Below, piece by piece: positions 17,221 through 28,438 of a stretch of DNA of 64,000 nt. The stretch lies in NCBI RefSeq assembly GCF_003075415.1, contig NZ_QDAH01000010.1, positions 62,001-126,000 of the forward strand. The letters run 5' to 3'. The notes beneath the pieces were generated by a model, which saw only the letters and a program-made list of their open reading frames with translations, did not search any database and was not told the DNA's origin. Source of the DNA: Microvirga sp. KLBC 81. Its GTDB lineage: Bacteria; Pseudomonadota; Alphaproteobacteria; Rhizobiales; Beijerinckiaceae. Numbering within the stretch: the first letter of the stretch is position 1; every line of letters begins with the position of its first letter. The position numbers and the translations under genes were made by a program.

Positions 17221-17344
17221 TTCCCTGCCGGACCCAACCCTCGACAACCCTGAAGCGGCGGGCACTCCGGACGATCCCCTCATCCGGCGGCCCGAAAACC
17301 GCCTCGAAGAACCTTGAAGACGTGTTCGGATGTGAGGATCTGAT

Positions 17345-20300
17345 ATGAGCGACGTGCCGATGAAGAGCCCTGGAGTGAAAGTCTCGAGCCGCACGGCCGT
17401 CAAAACGGACCCGCGAGCCGTGCGCGATCCGGGCCTGCCCCCGGCTCAAGGCCTCTACGATCCCTCCAACGAGCAGGATTCCTGCGGCGTCGGCTTCATC
17501 GCCGACATGAAGAACCGCAAGTCGCACGACATCGTCGAGCAGGGCCTGTCGATCCTGCACAACCTCGACCATCGCGGCGCGGTGGGCGCCGACCCGAAGA
17601 TGGGCGACGGCTGCGGCATCCTGGTTCAGATCCCGCATAAATTCTTTTCCGCCGAATGCGCCAAGGTCGGCATCTGGCTGCCTGAGGAAGGACAGTACGG
17701 CGTCGGCCACCTGTTCATGCCGCGCAACCCCGAGGGCTTCAAGCTCGTCGAAGAGATCGTCTCCAAGGCGATCGCCGATGAGGGCCTGCAGGTGCTGGGC
17801 TGGCGCGAGGTGCCGGTCGACTCGGGCGATCTCGGCGAGAGCGTGAAGGCCACCGAGCCCCTGCACCGCCAGATCTTTATCGGCAAAGGCAAGGGCATGG
17901 ACGACCAGGAGACCTTCGAGCGTCGCCTGTTCCTGGCCCGCAAGGTGATCTCCAACGCCGTCTACGACATGAAGGACGAGCGCACCGCCGGCTACTACCC
18001 GGTGAGCCTGTCCTCGCGCACCATCGTCTACAAGGGGATGGTCCTCGTCACGCAGCTGCGCGACTACTACCTCGACCTGCAGGACCCGCGCTTCGAGAGT
18101 GCCATCGCCCTCGTGCACCAGCGCTTCGCGACGAACACCTTCCCCACCTGGCAGCTCGCGCACCCCTACCGCATGGTCGCGCATAACGGCGAGATCAACA
18201 CGCTGCGCGGCAACGTGAACTGGATGGCGGCGCGTCAGGCTTCGGTCGATTCCGAACTCTTCGGCAACGACATCTCGAAGATCTGGCCTATCTCCTACGA
18301 AGGCCAGTCCGACACCGCCTGCTTCGACAACGCGCTCGAGTTCCTGGTGCGCGGCGGCTACTCGCTGTCGCACGCCATGATGATGCTGATCCCGGAAGCA
18401 TGGGCCGGAAACCCGCTCATGAACGACGATCGCCGCGCGTTCTATGAATATCACGCTGCTCTCATGGAGCCGTGGGACGGCCCCGCCGCCGTGTGCTTCA
18501 CCGATGGCAGGCAGATCGGCGCGACGCTCGACCGCAACGGCCTGCGCCCTGCGCGCTATCTCGTGACCGATGACGGCCTCGTGGTGCTCGCCTCCGAGAT
18601 GGGCGTGCTGCCGATTCCGGAAGAGAAGATCGTCGAGAAGTGGCGCCTGCAGCCGGGCAAGATGCTCCTCATCGATCTCGAGGAAGGCCGCATCATCTCC
18701 GACGACGAGATCAAGCAGCAGCTCTCCAACGCTCACCCCTACAAGGAATGGCTGAAGCGCACGCAGATCGTGCTGGAAGACCTGAAGCCCGTGCAGGCGC
18801 GCGAGTCGCGCACCGACGTGTCGCTGCTCGATCGCCAGCAGGCCTTCGGCTACAGCGCCGAAGACCTGAAGCTCCTCATGCAGCCGATGGCCGTGACAGG
18901 CCAGGAGGCGGTCGGCTCCATGGGCACCGACACGCCGATCTCCGCGCTCTCCGACAAGCCGAAGCTGCTCTACACCTATTTCAAGCAGAACTTCGCGCAG
19001 GTGACGAACCCGCCGATCGATCCGATCCGCGAGGAGCTCGTCATGAGCCTCGTGTCGTTCATCGGCCCGCGTCCGAACATCCTCGATCTCGAAGGCACCT
19101 CGCGCCGCAAGCGCCTCGAGGTTCGCCAGCCGATCCTCACCAACGAGGACCTGGAGAAGATCCGCTGCATCGGCCATTTCGAGGATCGCTTCGACACGAA
19201 GACGCTCGACATCACCTATCCGGCGGAGCTCGGCGCTTCCGCCCTCGACGGCGCGCTCGACCGTCTCTGCGATCGCGCGGAAGCAGCGGTCCATGGCGGC
19301 TACAACATCATCATCCTGTCCGACCGCATGGTGGGCCCGGATCGCATTCCGATCCCGGCGCTGCTCGCGACGGCTGCCGTGCACAATTACCTGATCCGCA
19401 AGGGCCTGCGCACTTCAGTCGGTCTCGTGCTCGAATCCGGCGAGCCGCGTGAGATCCATCATTTCGCCTGCTTGGCCGGCTATGGTGCGGAAGCGATCAA
19501 TCCGTATCTCGCCTTCGAGACCATCGAAGCCATGCATGAGGCCGGCGAGCTGCCGGAAGAGGTGGACGCGGATGAAGCGGTGAAGCGCTACATCAAGTCG
19601 ATCGGCAAGGGCCTGTTGAAGGTGATGTCCAAGATGGGCATCTCCACCTACCAGTCCTATTGCGGCGCGCAGATCTTCGACGCCGTCGGTCTTCGTTCCG
19701 AATTCGTGGCGCGTGATTTCTTCGGCACCGCGACCTCCATCGAAGGCATCGGCATGGACGAGGTGGCGCAAGAGAATGTGCGTCGTCATCGCGACGCCTT
19801 CGGCGACGCGCCGATCTATCGCAACTCGCTTGATGTCGGCGGTGAATACGCCTTCCGTCAGCGGGGCGAAGTGCATGCCTGGAACCCGGATACGGTGGCC
19901 ACATTGCAGCATGCCGTTCGCCTCAACGCGCAGGAGCGCTATCGCGAATATGCTCGCCTCGTGAACGAGCAGGACAACGAGCTCAAGACCATCCGTGGCC
20001 TCTTCCGCATCAAGAAGGCGGAAGAGACGGGCCGCGCGCCGGTGCCCTTAAGCGACGTCGAGCCTGCGCAGGAGATCGTGAAGCGCTTCTCCACGGGCGC
20101 CATGTCCTTCGGCTCGATCTCGAAGGAAGCCCACGAGACTCTCGCGCTTGCCATGAATGCCATCGGCGGCAAGTCCAACACCGGTGAAGGCGGCGAGGAG
20201 CCGGAGCGCTTCAAGCCGCTGCCCGACGGACGTTCCAAGCGTTCCGCCATCAAGCAGGTCGCTTCCGGCCGCTTCGGCGTGACGACGGAATATCTCGTCA

Positions 20301-22060
20301 ACGCGGACATGATGCAGATCAAGGTCGCGCAGGGCGCCAAGCCCGGCGAAGGCGGTCAGCTCCCCGGCCACAAGGTCGACAACAAGATCGCCCGCGTGCG
20401 CCACTCGACTCCGGGCGTGGGCCTCATCTCCCCGCCGCCGCACCACGACATCTACTCGATCGAGGATCTCGCGCAGCTGATCTTCGACCTGAAGAACGTG
20501 AACCCGGCAGCTGATGTCTCCGTGAAGCTGGTCGCGGAAGTCGGCGTCGGCACGGTTGCGGCAGGTGTCGCCAAGGCACGCGCCGATCACATCACGATCT
20601 CAGGCTTCGAGGGCGGCACGGGCGCGTCCCCCCTCACCTCGCTCAAGCATGCGGGCTCGCCATGGGAAATCGGCTTGGCCGAGACGCAGCAGACCCTCGT
20701 GCTCAACCGCCTGCGCGGCCGCGTGGCGCTGCAGGCCGACGGCGGCCTGCGCACCGGCCGTGACGTGGTGATCGCGGCCCTGCTTGGTGCTGACGAGTAC
20801 GGCTTCTCGACCGCGCCGCTGATCGCTGCTGGCTGCATCATGATGCGCAAGTGCCATCTGAACACCTGCCCGGTCGGCGTCGCCACGCAGGATCCGGTGC
20901 TGCGCAAGCGCTTCAAGGGCTTGCCTGAGCACGTCATCAACTACTTCTTCTTCGTCGCCGAGGAAGTGCGGGAGCTGATGGCGGAGATGGGCTTTAGCAC
21001 GCTCGACGAGATGATCGGCCAGTCCGACCTGCTCGACAAGAACGTGGCCATCAACCACTGGAAGGCGAAGGGCCTCGACTTCACGAAGCTCTTCCACAAG
21101 CCGGAGGTGCCGGCATCCGTCGCAATCCGTCACCAGGAGCGTCAGGTTCATCCCATCGCGAACGTGCTCGACCGCGAGTTCATCGCGCAGGCTGGTCCTG
21201 CTCTTGAGAAGGGCGAAGCCGTCGCGATCGAGGCGAGCATCCGCAGCTCCGACCGTTCGGCGGGTGCGATGCTCTCCGGCGAAGTCGCCAAGCGCTACGG
21301 CCATGAGGGCCTGCCCGACGACACGATCACCGTGAACCTGAAGGGCACGGCAGGCCAGAGCTTCGGCGCATGGCTGGCGGCCGGCGTGACGCTGAACCTG
21401 GAAGGCGTTGCAAACGATTATGTCGGCAAGGGCCTGTCCGGCGGCAAGCTGATCATCAAGCCGTCGCCCGACACCAAGGCCACGCCCGAGCGCTCGATCA
21501 TCGTCGGCAACACCGTGATGTATGGTGCGATCTCCGGCGAGGCCTACTTCCGCGGCGTGGCGGGCGAGCGTTTCGCCGTGCGCAATTCCGGCGCCATCGC
21601 GGTGGTGGAAGGAACGGGCGATCACGGCTGCGAATACATGACCGGCGGCCTCGTGGTCGTGCTCGGTCAGACGGGCCGCAACTTCGCCGCGGGCATGTCG
21701 GGCGGCATCGCCTATGTGCTCGACGAGGACGGCACGTTCTCCAAGCGCTGCAATCTCTCCATGGTCGATCTCGAACCCGTCGAGGAGGAGGAGGACCTCA
21801 TGCGTCGTCTCCACCATCACGGCGGCGATCTGGAGACGAAGGGCCGCATCGACATCATGGCCAACATGTCCGGCCCTGACGAAGAGCGCCTGATGCAGCT
21901 GATCACCAATCACCACACCTATACGGGTTCGGCCCGTGCGAAGGAGATCCTCGACAACTGGGCGACCTTCCGCACCAAGTTCGTGAAGGTGATGCCGGTT
22001 GAATACCGTCGCGCGCTCCAGGAGATGGATCGTCTCCGGAACCTGCAGGCAGCGGAATAA
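17345..22060 (+). CDS. gltB: Glutamate synthase (NADPH), large subunit
   Basis: GltB makes glutamate from glutamine and 2-oxoglutarate, channelling ammonia between two sites. All domains are present in 1571 residues. A 46-residue propeptide precedes Cys47 ([12 protein letters not shown]), which becomes the N-terminal nucleophile of the class-II glutaminase domain. A central linker domain comes next. The FMN/synthase TIM barrel carries [30 protein letters not shown] and the iron-sulfur cluster segment [19 protein letters not shown] (about residues 1165-1183). A C-terminal beta-helix has repeated glycines ([17 protein letters not shown]). The gene is 18 bases upstream of gltD and follows a structured leader. 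Confidence 0.97.
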   Translation: MSDVPMKSPGVKVSSRTAVKTDPRAVRDPGLPPAQGLYDPSNEQDSCGVGFIADMKNRKSHDIVEQGLSILHNLDHRGAVGADPKMGDGCGILVQIPHKFFSAECAKVGIWLPEEGQYGVGHLFMPRNPEGFKLVEEIVSKAIADEGLQVLGWREVPVDSGDLGESVKATEPLHRQIFIGKGKGMDDQETFERRLFLARKVISNAVYDMKDERTAGYYPVSLSSRTIVYKGMVLVTQLRDYYLDLQDPRFESAIALVHQRFATNTFPTWQLAHPYRMVAHNGEINTLRGNVNWMAARQASVDSELFGNDISKIWPISYEGQSDTACFDNALEFLVRGGYSLSHAMMMLIPEAWAGNPLMNDDRRAFYEYHAALMEPWDGPAAVCFTDGRQIGATLDRNGLRPARYLVTDDGLVVLASEMGVLPIPEEKIVEKWRLQPGKMLLIDLEEGRIISDDEIKQQLSNAHPYKEWLKRTQIVLEDLKPVQARESRTDVSLLDRQQAFGYSAEDLKLLMQPMAVTGQEAVGSMGTDTPISALSDKPKLLYTYFKQNFAQVTNPPIDPIREELVMSLVSFIGPRPNILDLEGTSRRKRLEVRQPILTNEDLEKIRCIGHFEDRFDTKTLDITYPAELGASALDGALDRLCDRAEAAVHGGYNIIILSDRMVGPDRIPIPALLATAAVHNYLIRKGLRTSVGLVLESGEPREIHHFACLAGYGAEAINPYLAFETIEAMHEAGELPEEVDADEAVKRYIKSIGKGLLKVMSKMGISTYQSYCGAQIFDAVGLRSEFVARDFFGTATSIEGIGMDEVAQENVRRHRDAFGDAPIYRNSLDVGGEYAFRQRGEVHAWNPDTVATLQHAVRLNAQERYREYARLVNEQDNELKTIRGLFRIKKAEETGRAPVPLSDVEPAQEIVKRFSTGAMSFGSISKEAHETLALAMNAIGGKSNTGEGGEEPERFKPLPDGRSKRSAIKQVASGRFGVTTEYLVNADMMQIKVAQGAKPGEGGQLPGHKVDNKIARVRHSTPGVGLISPPPHHDIYSIEDLAQLIFDLKNVNPAADVSVKLVAEVGVGTVAAGVAKARADHITISGFEGGTGASPLTSLKHAGSPWEIGLAETQQTLVLNRLRGRVALQADGGLRTGRDVVIAALLGADEYGFSTAPLIAAGCIMMRKCHLNTCPVGVATQDPVLRKRFKGLPEHVINYFFFVAEEVRELMAEMGFSTLDEMIGQSDLLDKNVAINHWKAKGLDFTKLFHKPEVPASVAIRHQERQVHPIANVLDREFIAQAGPALEKGEAVAIEASIRSSDRSAGAMLSGEVAKRYGHEGLPDDTITVNLKGTAGQSFGAWLAAGVTLNLEGVANDYVGKGLSGGKLIIKPSPDTKATPERSIIVGNTVMYGAISGEAYFRGVAGERFAVRNSGAIAVVEGTGDHGCEYMTGGLVVVLGQTGRNFAAGMSGGIAYVLDEDGTFSKRCNLSMVDLEPVEEEEDLMRRLHHHGGDLETKGRIDIMANMSGPDEERLMQLITNHHTYTGSARAKEILDNWATFRTKFVKVMPVEYRRALQEMDRLRNLQAAE

Positions 22061-22078
22061 GGATTAAGGGGCAAACCG

Positions 22079-23500
22079 ATGGGTAAGGTCACAGGCTTTC
22101 TCGAATACGACCGGCAGGAGCAGAAATACGAGCTCGCCGGTGAGCGCGTGCGCCACTTCCGTGAGTTCACGCTGCCGCTCGACGACAACGATCTGAAGAA
22201 GCAGGCGGGACGCTGCATGGATTGCGGCATTCCCTTCTGCCACGGACCGACGGGCTGTCCGGTGCACAACCAGATTCCCGACTGGAACGATCTCGTCTGG
22301 CAGAACGATTGGGAGGAGGCCGCGCGCAACCTCCACACCACCAACAACTTCCCCGAGTTCACGGGCCGCATCTGCCCCGCTCCGTGCGAGGAGGCGTGCA
22401 CGCTCAATCTCGAAAACCAGCCGGTCACCATCAAGACGATCGAGCAGGCCATCGCCGACAAGGCATGGGAGATGGGCTTCATCAAGCCCGAGCCTGCCGA
22501 GATCTCGACGGGCAAGCGCGTCGCCATCATCGGCTCCGGTCCTGCGGGTCTCGCGGCTGCACAGCAGCTCGCTCGCGCAGGCCATGAGGCGCATGTGTTC
22601 GAGCGTCAGGCTAAGCCCGGCGGTCTGCTGCGCTACGGCATTCCGGACTTCAAGATGGAGAAGTACCACATCGACCGTCGCGTGAAGCAGATGGAGGCCG
22701 AAGGCGTCATCTTCCATTGCGGCGTCAACATCGGCGTGGATCGCAGCTTCGCCTCGCTCCACAACGAATACGATGCGGTGCTCTTCGCCGGCGGCGCGGA
22801 AGATCCGCGCAATCCGAACCTGCCGGGCCAGGATCTGAAGGGCGTGCATTACGCGATGCCGTATCTCACGCAGTCGAACCAGCGCGTCGGCGGTGAAGAG
22901 GTGACGGCGGAGCCGATCCTTGCGAACGGCAAGCATGTGGTCGTCATCGGCGGCGGCGACACGGCGTCCGACTGCGTCGGCACCGCGTTCCGTCAGGGCG
23001 CGCTCTCCGTGACGCAGCTCGACATTCGCCCCAAGCCTCCGGAGCGCGAGAACAAGCTGACCGTGTGGCCCTATTGGCCGACGAAGATGCGCACCTCCTC
23101 CAGCCAAGCCGAAGGCGCCGAGCGCGAGTTCCAGGCAGCAACCCTCGGCATCGAAGGCAAGAAGGGTCAGGTGATCGGCGTGCAATGCGCGCGCGTCGAC
23201 GAGAAGCGCCAGCCCATTCCGGGCAGCGAGTTCATGCTCAAGGCCGATCTCGTCTTCATCGCCATCGGCTTTGCAGGCTCCGTGAGGGAAGGCCTGCTGG
23301 AGCAGTCCGGCGTCACTATCGATCGGCGCGGCAACGTGGTCGCCGATGACAAGAGCTACAGGACCTCGAACGACAAGGTCTTTGTGGCCGGCGACATGCG
23401 CCGCGGCCAGTCCCTCGTGGTCTGGGCAATCCGCGAAGGCCGCCAGGCAGCGCGTGCTATCGACACCTACCTGATGGGTGAAAGCAATCTGCCGGTTTGA
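22079..23500 (+). CDS. gltD: Glutamate synthase (NADPH), small subunit
   Basis: This is the beta subunit of glutamate synthase, which passes electrons from NADPH through FAD to GltB. The 473 residues hold an N-terminal cysteine-rich domain ([19 protein letters not shown], then [15 protein letters not shown]) for iron-sulfur clusters. A first Rossmann fold for FAD follows ([17 protein letters not shown], then [14 protein letters not shown]). A second for NADPH is seen at [17 protein letters not shown]. The C-terminal FAD contact is [22 protein letters not shown]. It is co-transcribed with gltB and ends just before a bidirectional terminator. Confidence 0.97.
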   Translation: MGKVTGFLEYDRQEQKYELAGERVRHFREFTLPLDDNDLKKQAGRCMDCGIPFCHGPTGCPVHNQIPDWNDLVWQNDWEEAARNLHTTNNFPEFTGRICPAPCEEACTLNLENQPVTIKTIEQAIADKAWEMGFIKPEPAEISTGKRVAIIGSGPAGLAAAQQLARAGHEAHVFERQAKPGGLLRYGIPDFKMEKYHIDRRVKQMEAEGVIFHCGVNIGVDRSFASLHNEYDAVLFAGGAEDPRNPNLPGQDLKGVHYAMPYLTQSNQRVGGEEVTAEPILANGKHVVVIGGGDTASDCVGTAFRQGALSVTQLDIRPKPPERENKLTVWPYWPTKMRTSSSQAEGAEREFQAATLGIEGKKGQVIGVQCARVDEKRQPIPGSEFMLKADLVFIAIGFAGSVREGLLEQSGVTIDRRGNVVADDKSYRTSNDKVFVAGDMRRGQSLVVWAIREGRQAARAIDTYLMGESNLPV

Positions 23501-23523
23501 TCACACGGCTCAGGCCAATAAGG

Positions 23524-23566
23524 AAGGCAGCCCGATCCAGTGGATCGGGCTGCCTTGTTCGTTTCG
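23524..23566 (+). terminator. Terminator after gltD
   Basis: There is a perfect 16-base stem (23524-23539 with 23541-23556) followed by TGTTCGTTT on the plus strand. It lies between the convergent gltD and DUF459 genes and probably serves both strands. Confidence 0.85.
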
Positions 23567-23575
23567 TGTTGCTGC

Positions 23576-24817
23576 TTAACTCCGCGGCCAGCGGAAATCG
23601 TCGGCGCGTCCGGGGCGGGAGCTCGGTGCGATACCCGTGCGCAGGGCGCGCTGGACGGGATAGGCGTTATCACCGTTGAGCTTTGGCGTGCCGGAAACCA
23701 GCGTTCCGCCAGGCGCCACATCCTGGCGCGTCAGCGGCAGCACGGGGCCGACGAGCGGCTTGGCGGGAAGTGCAACCGGAACGGCAGGATCAGGCGGCGC
23801 GGGAATGGCCGCTTCGATGTTCGTGACAGGCTGGCCATCCGCAGGTGCTGCCGCAACCGGCGCGCCGGTGCGCACCGATTCCAAAATCTTCTTGATCTCC
23901 ACGTCGGCGAAGTGGGCGACCTTGCGCGCGCCTGCCTTGGTGAAGGACACGCCGTCATCGGTGCGAAGCCGCGCAGGCTCGCCGTCCACATCCGGTCCGA
24001 AGGAGGTGTAGCGGTTCTCGTCGTCCACGAAGCCGGGGAAGATATCGACGTAAGCCGCCCCATGGCGCTGCACGCTTTCGCGGTAGACCTCGTTCATGGC
24101 CATGAGATCCTCGGAGAGCTTGCTGCTCTTCATGGGCGGCAGGCCAATCCAGACCACGGGGATGTTGCGCTCGTTGAAGGTGTCGAGGATGGCATCGACA
24201 CGCTGGGTGTAGATGTCCTTCCAGCGAGCGGAGAGAAGCTCGATCCTGTCCTCGCCCTCCTGCAGGGCCTGACGGTCGCTCAAGCCCAGCATGACGACGG
24301 CGAGTGTTGCTTTTTGTCCGGAATCGAGGGTCGACTTGATGAAGTTCGGCCATTCCGCCGGGTCGCTGCGCACCAGGTTGCTGCTGCCCCGGATCTTGCC
24401 CACGATCGCCACGTCCTGGTTCTCGGCATAGACCGCATCGAGACCTTGGCGCGCGAACTCGGCAAGGGAATCGCCAAAGACCACCACATGGGTGGTGGGG
24501 TTAACTTTAGGCTTTTCAGGACGAGCGACAGTGGCCGGCGGAGGAGTCTTGCGCGGCTTGGCGACAGGCTGGCGCGCGGGCGGGGGTGGATCGTCCGGAA
24601 CGCCCAAGAAGCGGCGCAGGCTGAAGCCCTGCCGAGGCTGGGCCGGTTGAACGAGCTTGCCTGGATAATAGCCGGGCGGGTAGGCGCGAGGATCACGATA
24701 GGCCGGAGCGCTTGGCGGCTGCTGATAGTAGTAGCCCTGCGCCATGACCGGAGCCCCGCTCCCCAAGGCGAGAAGCAGGCCTAAAGTCATGAGGCGAAGG
24801 ATCGTCAGCAAACGCAT
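23576..24817 (-). CDS. Exported SGNH/DUF459 family protein
   Basis: This is a periplasmic or secreted protein of 413 residues. After a signal peptide (LMTLGLLLALGSGAPVMAQ) comes a tyrosine/proline-rich stretch and a linker. An SGNH-hydrolase-like domain starts at VVVFGDSLAEF with the candidate nucleophile Ser117, continues IVGKIRGSSNLVRSDPAEW, VVMLGLSD and IPVVWIGLPPM, and has a C-terminal block DDGVSFTKAGARKVAHF. Related proteins usually carry a His where this one has Ser (DGV-S), which would remove the catalytic histidine. A proline/alanine-rich tail of about 90 residues follows. The start at 24817 gives a clean signal peptide. DUF459 members are thought to act on cell-wall or polysaccharide acyl groups. 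Confidence 0.82.
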   Translation of the reverse strand: MRLLTILRLMTLGLLLALGSGAPVMAQGYYYQQPPSAPAYRDPRAYPPGYYPGKLVQPAQPRQGFSLRRFLGVPDDPPPPARQPVAKPRKTPPPATVARPEKPKVNPTTHVVVFGDSLAEFARQGLDAVYAENQDVAIVGKIRGSSNLVRSDPAEWPNFIKSTLDSGQKATLAVVMLGLSDRQALQEGEDRIELLSARWKDIYTQRVDAILDTFNERNIPVVWIGLPPMKSSKLSEDLMAMNEVYRESVQRHGAAYVDIFPGFVDDENRYTSFGPDVDGEPARLRTDDGVSFTKAGARKVAHFADVEIKKILESVRTGAPVAAAPADGQPVTNIEAAIPAPPDPAVPVALPAKPLVGPVLPLTRQDVAPGGTLVSGTPKLNGDNAYPVQRALRTGIAPSSRPGRADDFRWPRS

Positions 24818-24871
24818 GGGTGGTTCCACTTCGGTCCGGTCCACCCTGTTATAGAGCCTCAGCCGGACCTG

Positions 24872-26098
24872 TCAGCGGGCAGCGCGCAATTCGCGCAGGA
24901 CCGCGTAATCGGCATAACCATCGGGTATCAAGCCACGGCGGAGCTGGAAGTTCCGCACGGCCTCCCGCGTCTTGGAGCCGAACTTGCCGTCCGTCGCGCC
25001 CTCGTAGAAGCCGAGCCGGGCCAGGCGCTGCTGCAATTCCTGCCGTTCGTCCTTGCCGAGCATGGGCTGTTCCTTGGGCCATGCCCCTTGGATCGGCAGC
25101 CCACCCATGATCCGGTCGCCGAGATGCGCCACGCCCATGGCATAGGCATCGGACGAGTTGTAGCTCTTGATCACATCGTAGTTGCTGGTGACCAGGAAGG
25201 CCGGACCATTCGCCCCGCCCGGCAGGAACAGGCTCGCCTCGCCCGCCCGCGGCATGGCCTTGCCGTCCAGCCGGCGAATGCCCAGTGCCTGCCACTGGGC
25301 GAAGCCCTGCTTCAGGTGACGAAAATCGAAGCCCTGCGGCAGCTTGACCTCGAAGCCCCAGGGTAATCCCGGCTCCCAGCCCTTCTGGCGCAGGTAATTG
25401 GCGGTGGAGGCCATGGCGTCCGGCACCGAGGACCAGATATCGCGGACCCCGTCCCGGTTGCCGTCCACGGCGAATTGCATGAAACTCGACGGCATGAACT
25501 GGGTCTGGCCCATGGCACCAGCCCAGGATCCCAGCATCTTGTCCCGGCCGATATGCTCCTCGTCCAGGATCTGGAGCGCGATGAGCAGCTCCTCCTTGAA
25601 GAAGTCGCCCCGGTAGCCCGTAAAGGCCAGCGTCGCTAGCGCCCGCACAGCATAGATCGAGCCCGTGAAGCTGCCGAAATTGGTCTCCATGCCCCAGACG
25701 CCAAGCACCACGGAGCGCGGAACGCCATAGGTCTTCTCGACGGCCGCCAAGGTCTTCGACCATTCGGCATTCATCTCACGGCCCCGCTGCAGGCGCTGGG
25801 CCGAGATGGAACCGTTGATGTAGTCCCAGATCGGACGGACGAACTCGGATTGCTTCCTGGTGAGCGCGATGATCTTGGGGTCAGGCAGAACGCCCCGGAA
25901 GGCCTCGTCGAAAGTGGCGCGGGAAATCCCTCGCGCCTTCGCGGCCGGCCACAGGCTCTGCACGAAGCGCTGGAACCCGGCGTCGGAGACCTCCTGCGCC
26001 TGAGCGGGACGTGTCCATCCCTCCACACCGATGGTGACGCTCAGACCGAGAAGGAGGGCACCGCAGAAGCGGCGCACCGGGAAAAACGGCAGGGACAT
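24872..26098 (-). CDS. Lytic murein transglycosylase (MltB family) with peptidoglycan-binding domain
   Basis: This enzyme cleaves peptidoglycan glycan strands to 1,6-anhydromuramic products in the periplasm. Its 408 residues contain a signal peptide (FCGALLLGLSVTIGVEGWTRPAQAQ). An SLT_2 catalytic domain covers about residues 37-335, with the catalytic Glu138 in VLGVWGMETNFGSFTG. SWAGAMGQTQFMPSSF, DIWSSVPDAMASTANYL and TSNYDVIKSYNSSDAYA are also typical. A C-terminal PG_binding_1 domain covers about residues 345-405 (LQQRLARLGFYEGATDGKFG, then TREAVRNFQ). No lipobox cysteine is present, so it is probably soluble periplasmic. Upstream on the same strand lies galE. Confidence 0.93.
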   Translation of the reverse strand: MSLPFFPVRRFCGALLLGLSVTIGVEGWTRPAQAQEVSDAGFQRFVQSLWPAAKARGISRATFDEAFRGVLPDPKIIALTRKQSEFVRPIWDYINGSISAQRLQRGREMNAEWSKTLAAVEKTYGVPRSVVLGVWGMETNFGSFTGSIYAVRALATLAFTGYRGDFFKEELLIALQILDEEHIGRDKMLGSWAGAMGQTQFMPSSFMQFAVDGNRDGVRDIWSSVPDAMASTANYLRQKGWEPGLPWGFEVKLPQGFDFRHLKQGFAQWQALGIRRLDGKAMPRAGEASLFLPGGANGPAFLVTSNYDVIKSYNSSDAYAMGVAHLGDRIMGGLPIQGAWPKEQPMLGKDERQELQQRLARLGFYEGATDGKFGSKTREAVRNFQLRRGLIPDGYADYAVLRELRAAR

Positions 26099-26192
26099 GA
26101 ATGTCGCTCACGGAGACAGGGTGGAAGGAACCCTGCCATTGCGACACTAAGAGAGTTAACAGCCGGTTGATAGATAGCCTTATAGGTAGTCC

Positions 26193-27179
26193 TTATGCGG
26201 CCTTTCGCTCCGCCAGGATGCGCTCCCAGCGCAGGGCCTGATCGACGATTTCCGGAAGGTTGTCGTGCTGCGGCTGCCAGCCGAGATTGCGGATCCTGTC
26301 GACCTTGGCCACGAGCTGAGCCGGATCACCCGGGCGGCGGGGGCTCAGGCGCACCTCGAAATCGACGCCGGAGACCTTCTTCACCACGTCCACGACCTCC
26401 AGCACCGAAGCGCCGTGGCCATAGCCGCAATTCATGATGGCGCAATCGCCACCTTCGCGCAGGGACTTCAGGGCCACGAGGTGGGCCCGGGCGAGGTCGT
26501 TCACCTGGATGTAGTCGCGCACGCAGGTGCCGTCGGGCGTCGCGTAGTCCGTGCCGAACACGTCGAGATAGGGCCGCTGGCCGAGGGCGGCCTGAGCTGC
26601 CACCTTGATGAGATGGGTGGCCTGAGGTGTCGATTGACCCGAACGGCCCTTGGGGTCTGCGCCCGCCACGTTGAAATAGCGCAGGATGGCGTAGCGAAGA
26701 CCATGGGCCGTATGGGCGTCCTGGAGCATCCACTCGCTCATAAGTTTGCTGCGCCCGTAAGGATTGATCGGCGAGAGCGGCATGTCCTCGGTGAGCAGCG
26801 GAGCCTCGGCATTGCCATAGACGGCGGCCGTCGAGGAGAAGACGAAGTTCTTGATTCCCGTCTGGGCGGCCGTCTCGATGAGAGCGCGCGTCCTGACGGT
26901 GTTGTTGGAGTAATAGCCCAGCGGATCGGTGACCGATTCCGGCACCACGATCCGGGCTGCGAAATGCATGATGCTGTCGATCCCGTGCTCCTCGATGACC
27001 CTGGTCACCAAGGCCTGATCGCCCACATCGCCCACGACGAGAGTGGCCTCGGAAGGGACGGCCCAGCGGAAACCGGTGGACAGATTGTCGAGAACCACCA
27101 CCTGCTCGCCCGCATCCAGGAGCTCGAGCACCATGTGGCTTCCGATATATCCCGCGCCACCCGTGACCAGTACCGCCAT
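26193..27179 (-). CDS. galE: UDP-glucose 4-epimerase
   Basis: GalE interconverts UDP-glucose and UDP-galactose for surface polysaccharides. It is a short-chain dehydrogenase-type enzyme of 328 residues. The NAD-binding site is VTGGAGYIGSH at residues 5-15. The catalytic set is Ser115-Ser116-Thr117 in FVFSSTAAVYG with Tyr141 and Lys145 in NPYGRSK. Other family marks are MHFAARIVVPESV, RYFNVAGADP and RDYIQVNDLARAHL. I chose the ATG at 27179, which has AGGAGG six bases upstream; the ATG at 27185 abuts it. A family-1 repeat precedes the gene. It is divergent from galU, which makes its substrate. Confidence 0.95.
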   Translation of the reverse strand: MAVLVTGGAGYIGSHMVLELLDAGEQVVVLDNLSTGFRWAVPSEATLVVGDVGDQALVTRVIEEHGIDSIMHFAARIVVPESVTDPLGYYSNNTVRTRALIETAAQTGIKNFVFSSTAAVYGNAEAPLLTEDMPLSPINPYGRSKLMSEWMLQDAHTAHGLRYAILRYFNVAGADPKGRSGQSTPQATHLIKVAAQAALGQRPYLDVFGTDYATPDGTCVRDYIQVNDLARAHLVALKSLREGGDCAIMNCGYGHGASVLEVVDVVKKVSGVDFEVRLSPRRPGDPAQLVAKVDRIRNLGWQPQHDNLPEIVDQALRWERILAERKAA

Positions 27180-27207
27180 TTTCATCCTCCTAAAGCCTGC
27201 CCGACTT

Positions 27208-27338
27208 AGCGCATCGTGCGGACCCGAAGGGCCGCGTCAGCGAAAAGTGGACCCGATTTTCCGCTTCCAACGATGCGCTTTGTATAGAAAGGAGCATCGG
27301 ACCCGAAAGTGCAAATCCACTTTCAGGTCCGATGCTCC
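27208..27338. repeat. Family-1 dispersed repeat, units A and B
   Basis: Unit A (AGCGCATCGTGCGG ... ACGATGCGCT) is followed by unit B (AGCATCGGACCC ... GGTCCGATGCT). It lies in the divergent galE-galU region. The rest of that gap (27339-27521) has no clear -10 or -35 pair, apart from a lone CTTGAC at 27444. Confidence 0.88.
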
Positions 27339-27521
27339 AGCAGCTCACCCAAAACGCTTCAGCTTCAATTCAGGTCCAGGGCTTCATAGACGATGCAACA
27401 CCAGTGCAAAAGGTAGGGTATTCGGTGTTACAGGGACCTCAAGCTTGACAGTGAGCGGTTTTCTTTTCCTTGTCCTGCCTTAGATTGTCCCCCCTCTTCC
27501 TGCTCAAACATGGCTTAATCG

Positions 27522-28388
27522 ATGAAGCGCATTCGCAAAGCAGTTCTTCCTGTTGCCGGTCTCGGCACCCGTTTCCTTCCCGCAACCAAGGCAGTGCCGA
27601 AGGAGATGCTGTGCGTGGTGGACCGTCCCGTGGTGCAGCATGTGGTGGATGAGGCCCGGGCCGCCGGAATCGAGCATTTCATCTTCGTCACGGGCCGCAA
27701 CAAGGCCGTGATCGAGGATCATTTCGACATCGCCTATGAGCTGAATCAGACCCTCGAGGCGCGCGGCAAGGCCAAGGAGCTGGAGCTTCTGGCCAGGGAT
27801 CAGCCTCAGGCCGGTCAGACGAGCTTTACCCGCCAGCAGGAGCCGTTGGGCTTGGGGCATGCGGTGTGGTGCGCCCGTGAACTCGTGGGCGACGAGCCCT
27901 TCGCGGTCATTCTCCCGGACATGCTCAGCCGTGGTTCCATGGAACAGATGATCGCGGCCTACGAGAAGCATGGCGGCAACATCATCGCCGTGGAGCAGGT
28001 GCCGGACGATCAGACCCATCAATACGGCATCGTCTCGGTGGGCCGGGAATTCGGCCAGACCTTCGAGATCACCGGGATGGTGGAAAAGCCGCCGAAGGGC
28101 ACGGCACCCTCGAACTACATCATCTCAGGCCGTTACATCCTGCAGCCCCAGATCTTCGACCTGCTCTCCACCCAGGAGCGCGGCGCGGGCAACGAGATCC
28201 AGCTTACCGACTCGATGATTCGCCTGATGAAGGAGCAGCAGTTCTTCGGCATGAAGTACGAGGGCAAGACCTACGATACGGGCTCGAAGATCGGCTTCCT
28301 CATGGCCAACGTGGCCTATGCCCTGGAGCGCGAGGATCTGGGCTCCGCCTTCCGCCAGGAACTGGAAGCCTTCCTGCGCCAAAAGTAA
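27522..28388 (+). CDS. galU: UTP-glucose-1-phosphate uridylyltransferase
   Basis: GalU forms UDP-glucose from UTP and glucose 1-phosphate, feeding GalE, exopolysaccharide and glucan synthesis. The 288 residues match the family. The nucleotide-binding loop is [75 protein letters not shown] and [18 protein letters not shown] complete the fold. I see no Shine-Dalgarno sequence before the ATG at 27522, which is unusual among its neighbours. The next gene, kdsD, is on the same strand 50 bases on. Confidence 0.95.
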   Translation: MKRIRKAVLPVAGLGTRFLPATKAVPKEMLCVVDRPVVQHVVDEARAAGIEHFIFVTGRNKAVIEDHFDIAYELNQTLEARGKAKELELLARDQPQAGQTSFTRQQEPLGLGHAVWCARELVGDEPFAVILPDMLSRGSMEQMIAAYEKHGGNIIAVEQVPDDQTHQYGIVSVGREFGQTFEITGMVEKPPKGTAPSNYIISGRYILQPQIFDLLSTQERGAGNEIQLTDSMIRLMKEQQFFGMKYEGKTYDTGSKIGFLMANVAYALEREDLGSAFRQELEAFLRQK

Positions 28389-28409
28389 TCAGGCTCCAGG
28401 GTTACATAG

Positions 28410-28438
28410 GGCCGCCCCGATATGCTAGAGGGGCGGCC
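28410..28438 (+). promoter_or_regulatory. Hairpin masking the kdsD ribosome-binding site
   Basis: GGCCGCCCC (28410-28418) is perfectly complementary to GGGGCGGCC (28430-28438), with an 11-base loop. The kdsD ATG follows at 28439. The AGAGGGG ribosome site lies in the right arm, so translation should depend on opening this stem. There is no T run, so it is not an ordinary terminator. Confidence 0.6.

Noticed and set aside
17045-19384. 779-residue minus-strand frame across gltB
   Set aside because: It is antisense to well-conserved GltB motifs and has shadow-type composition.
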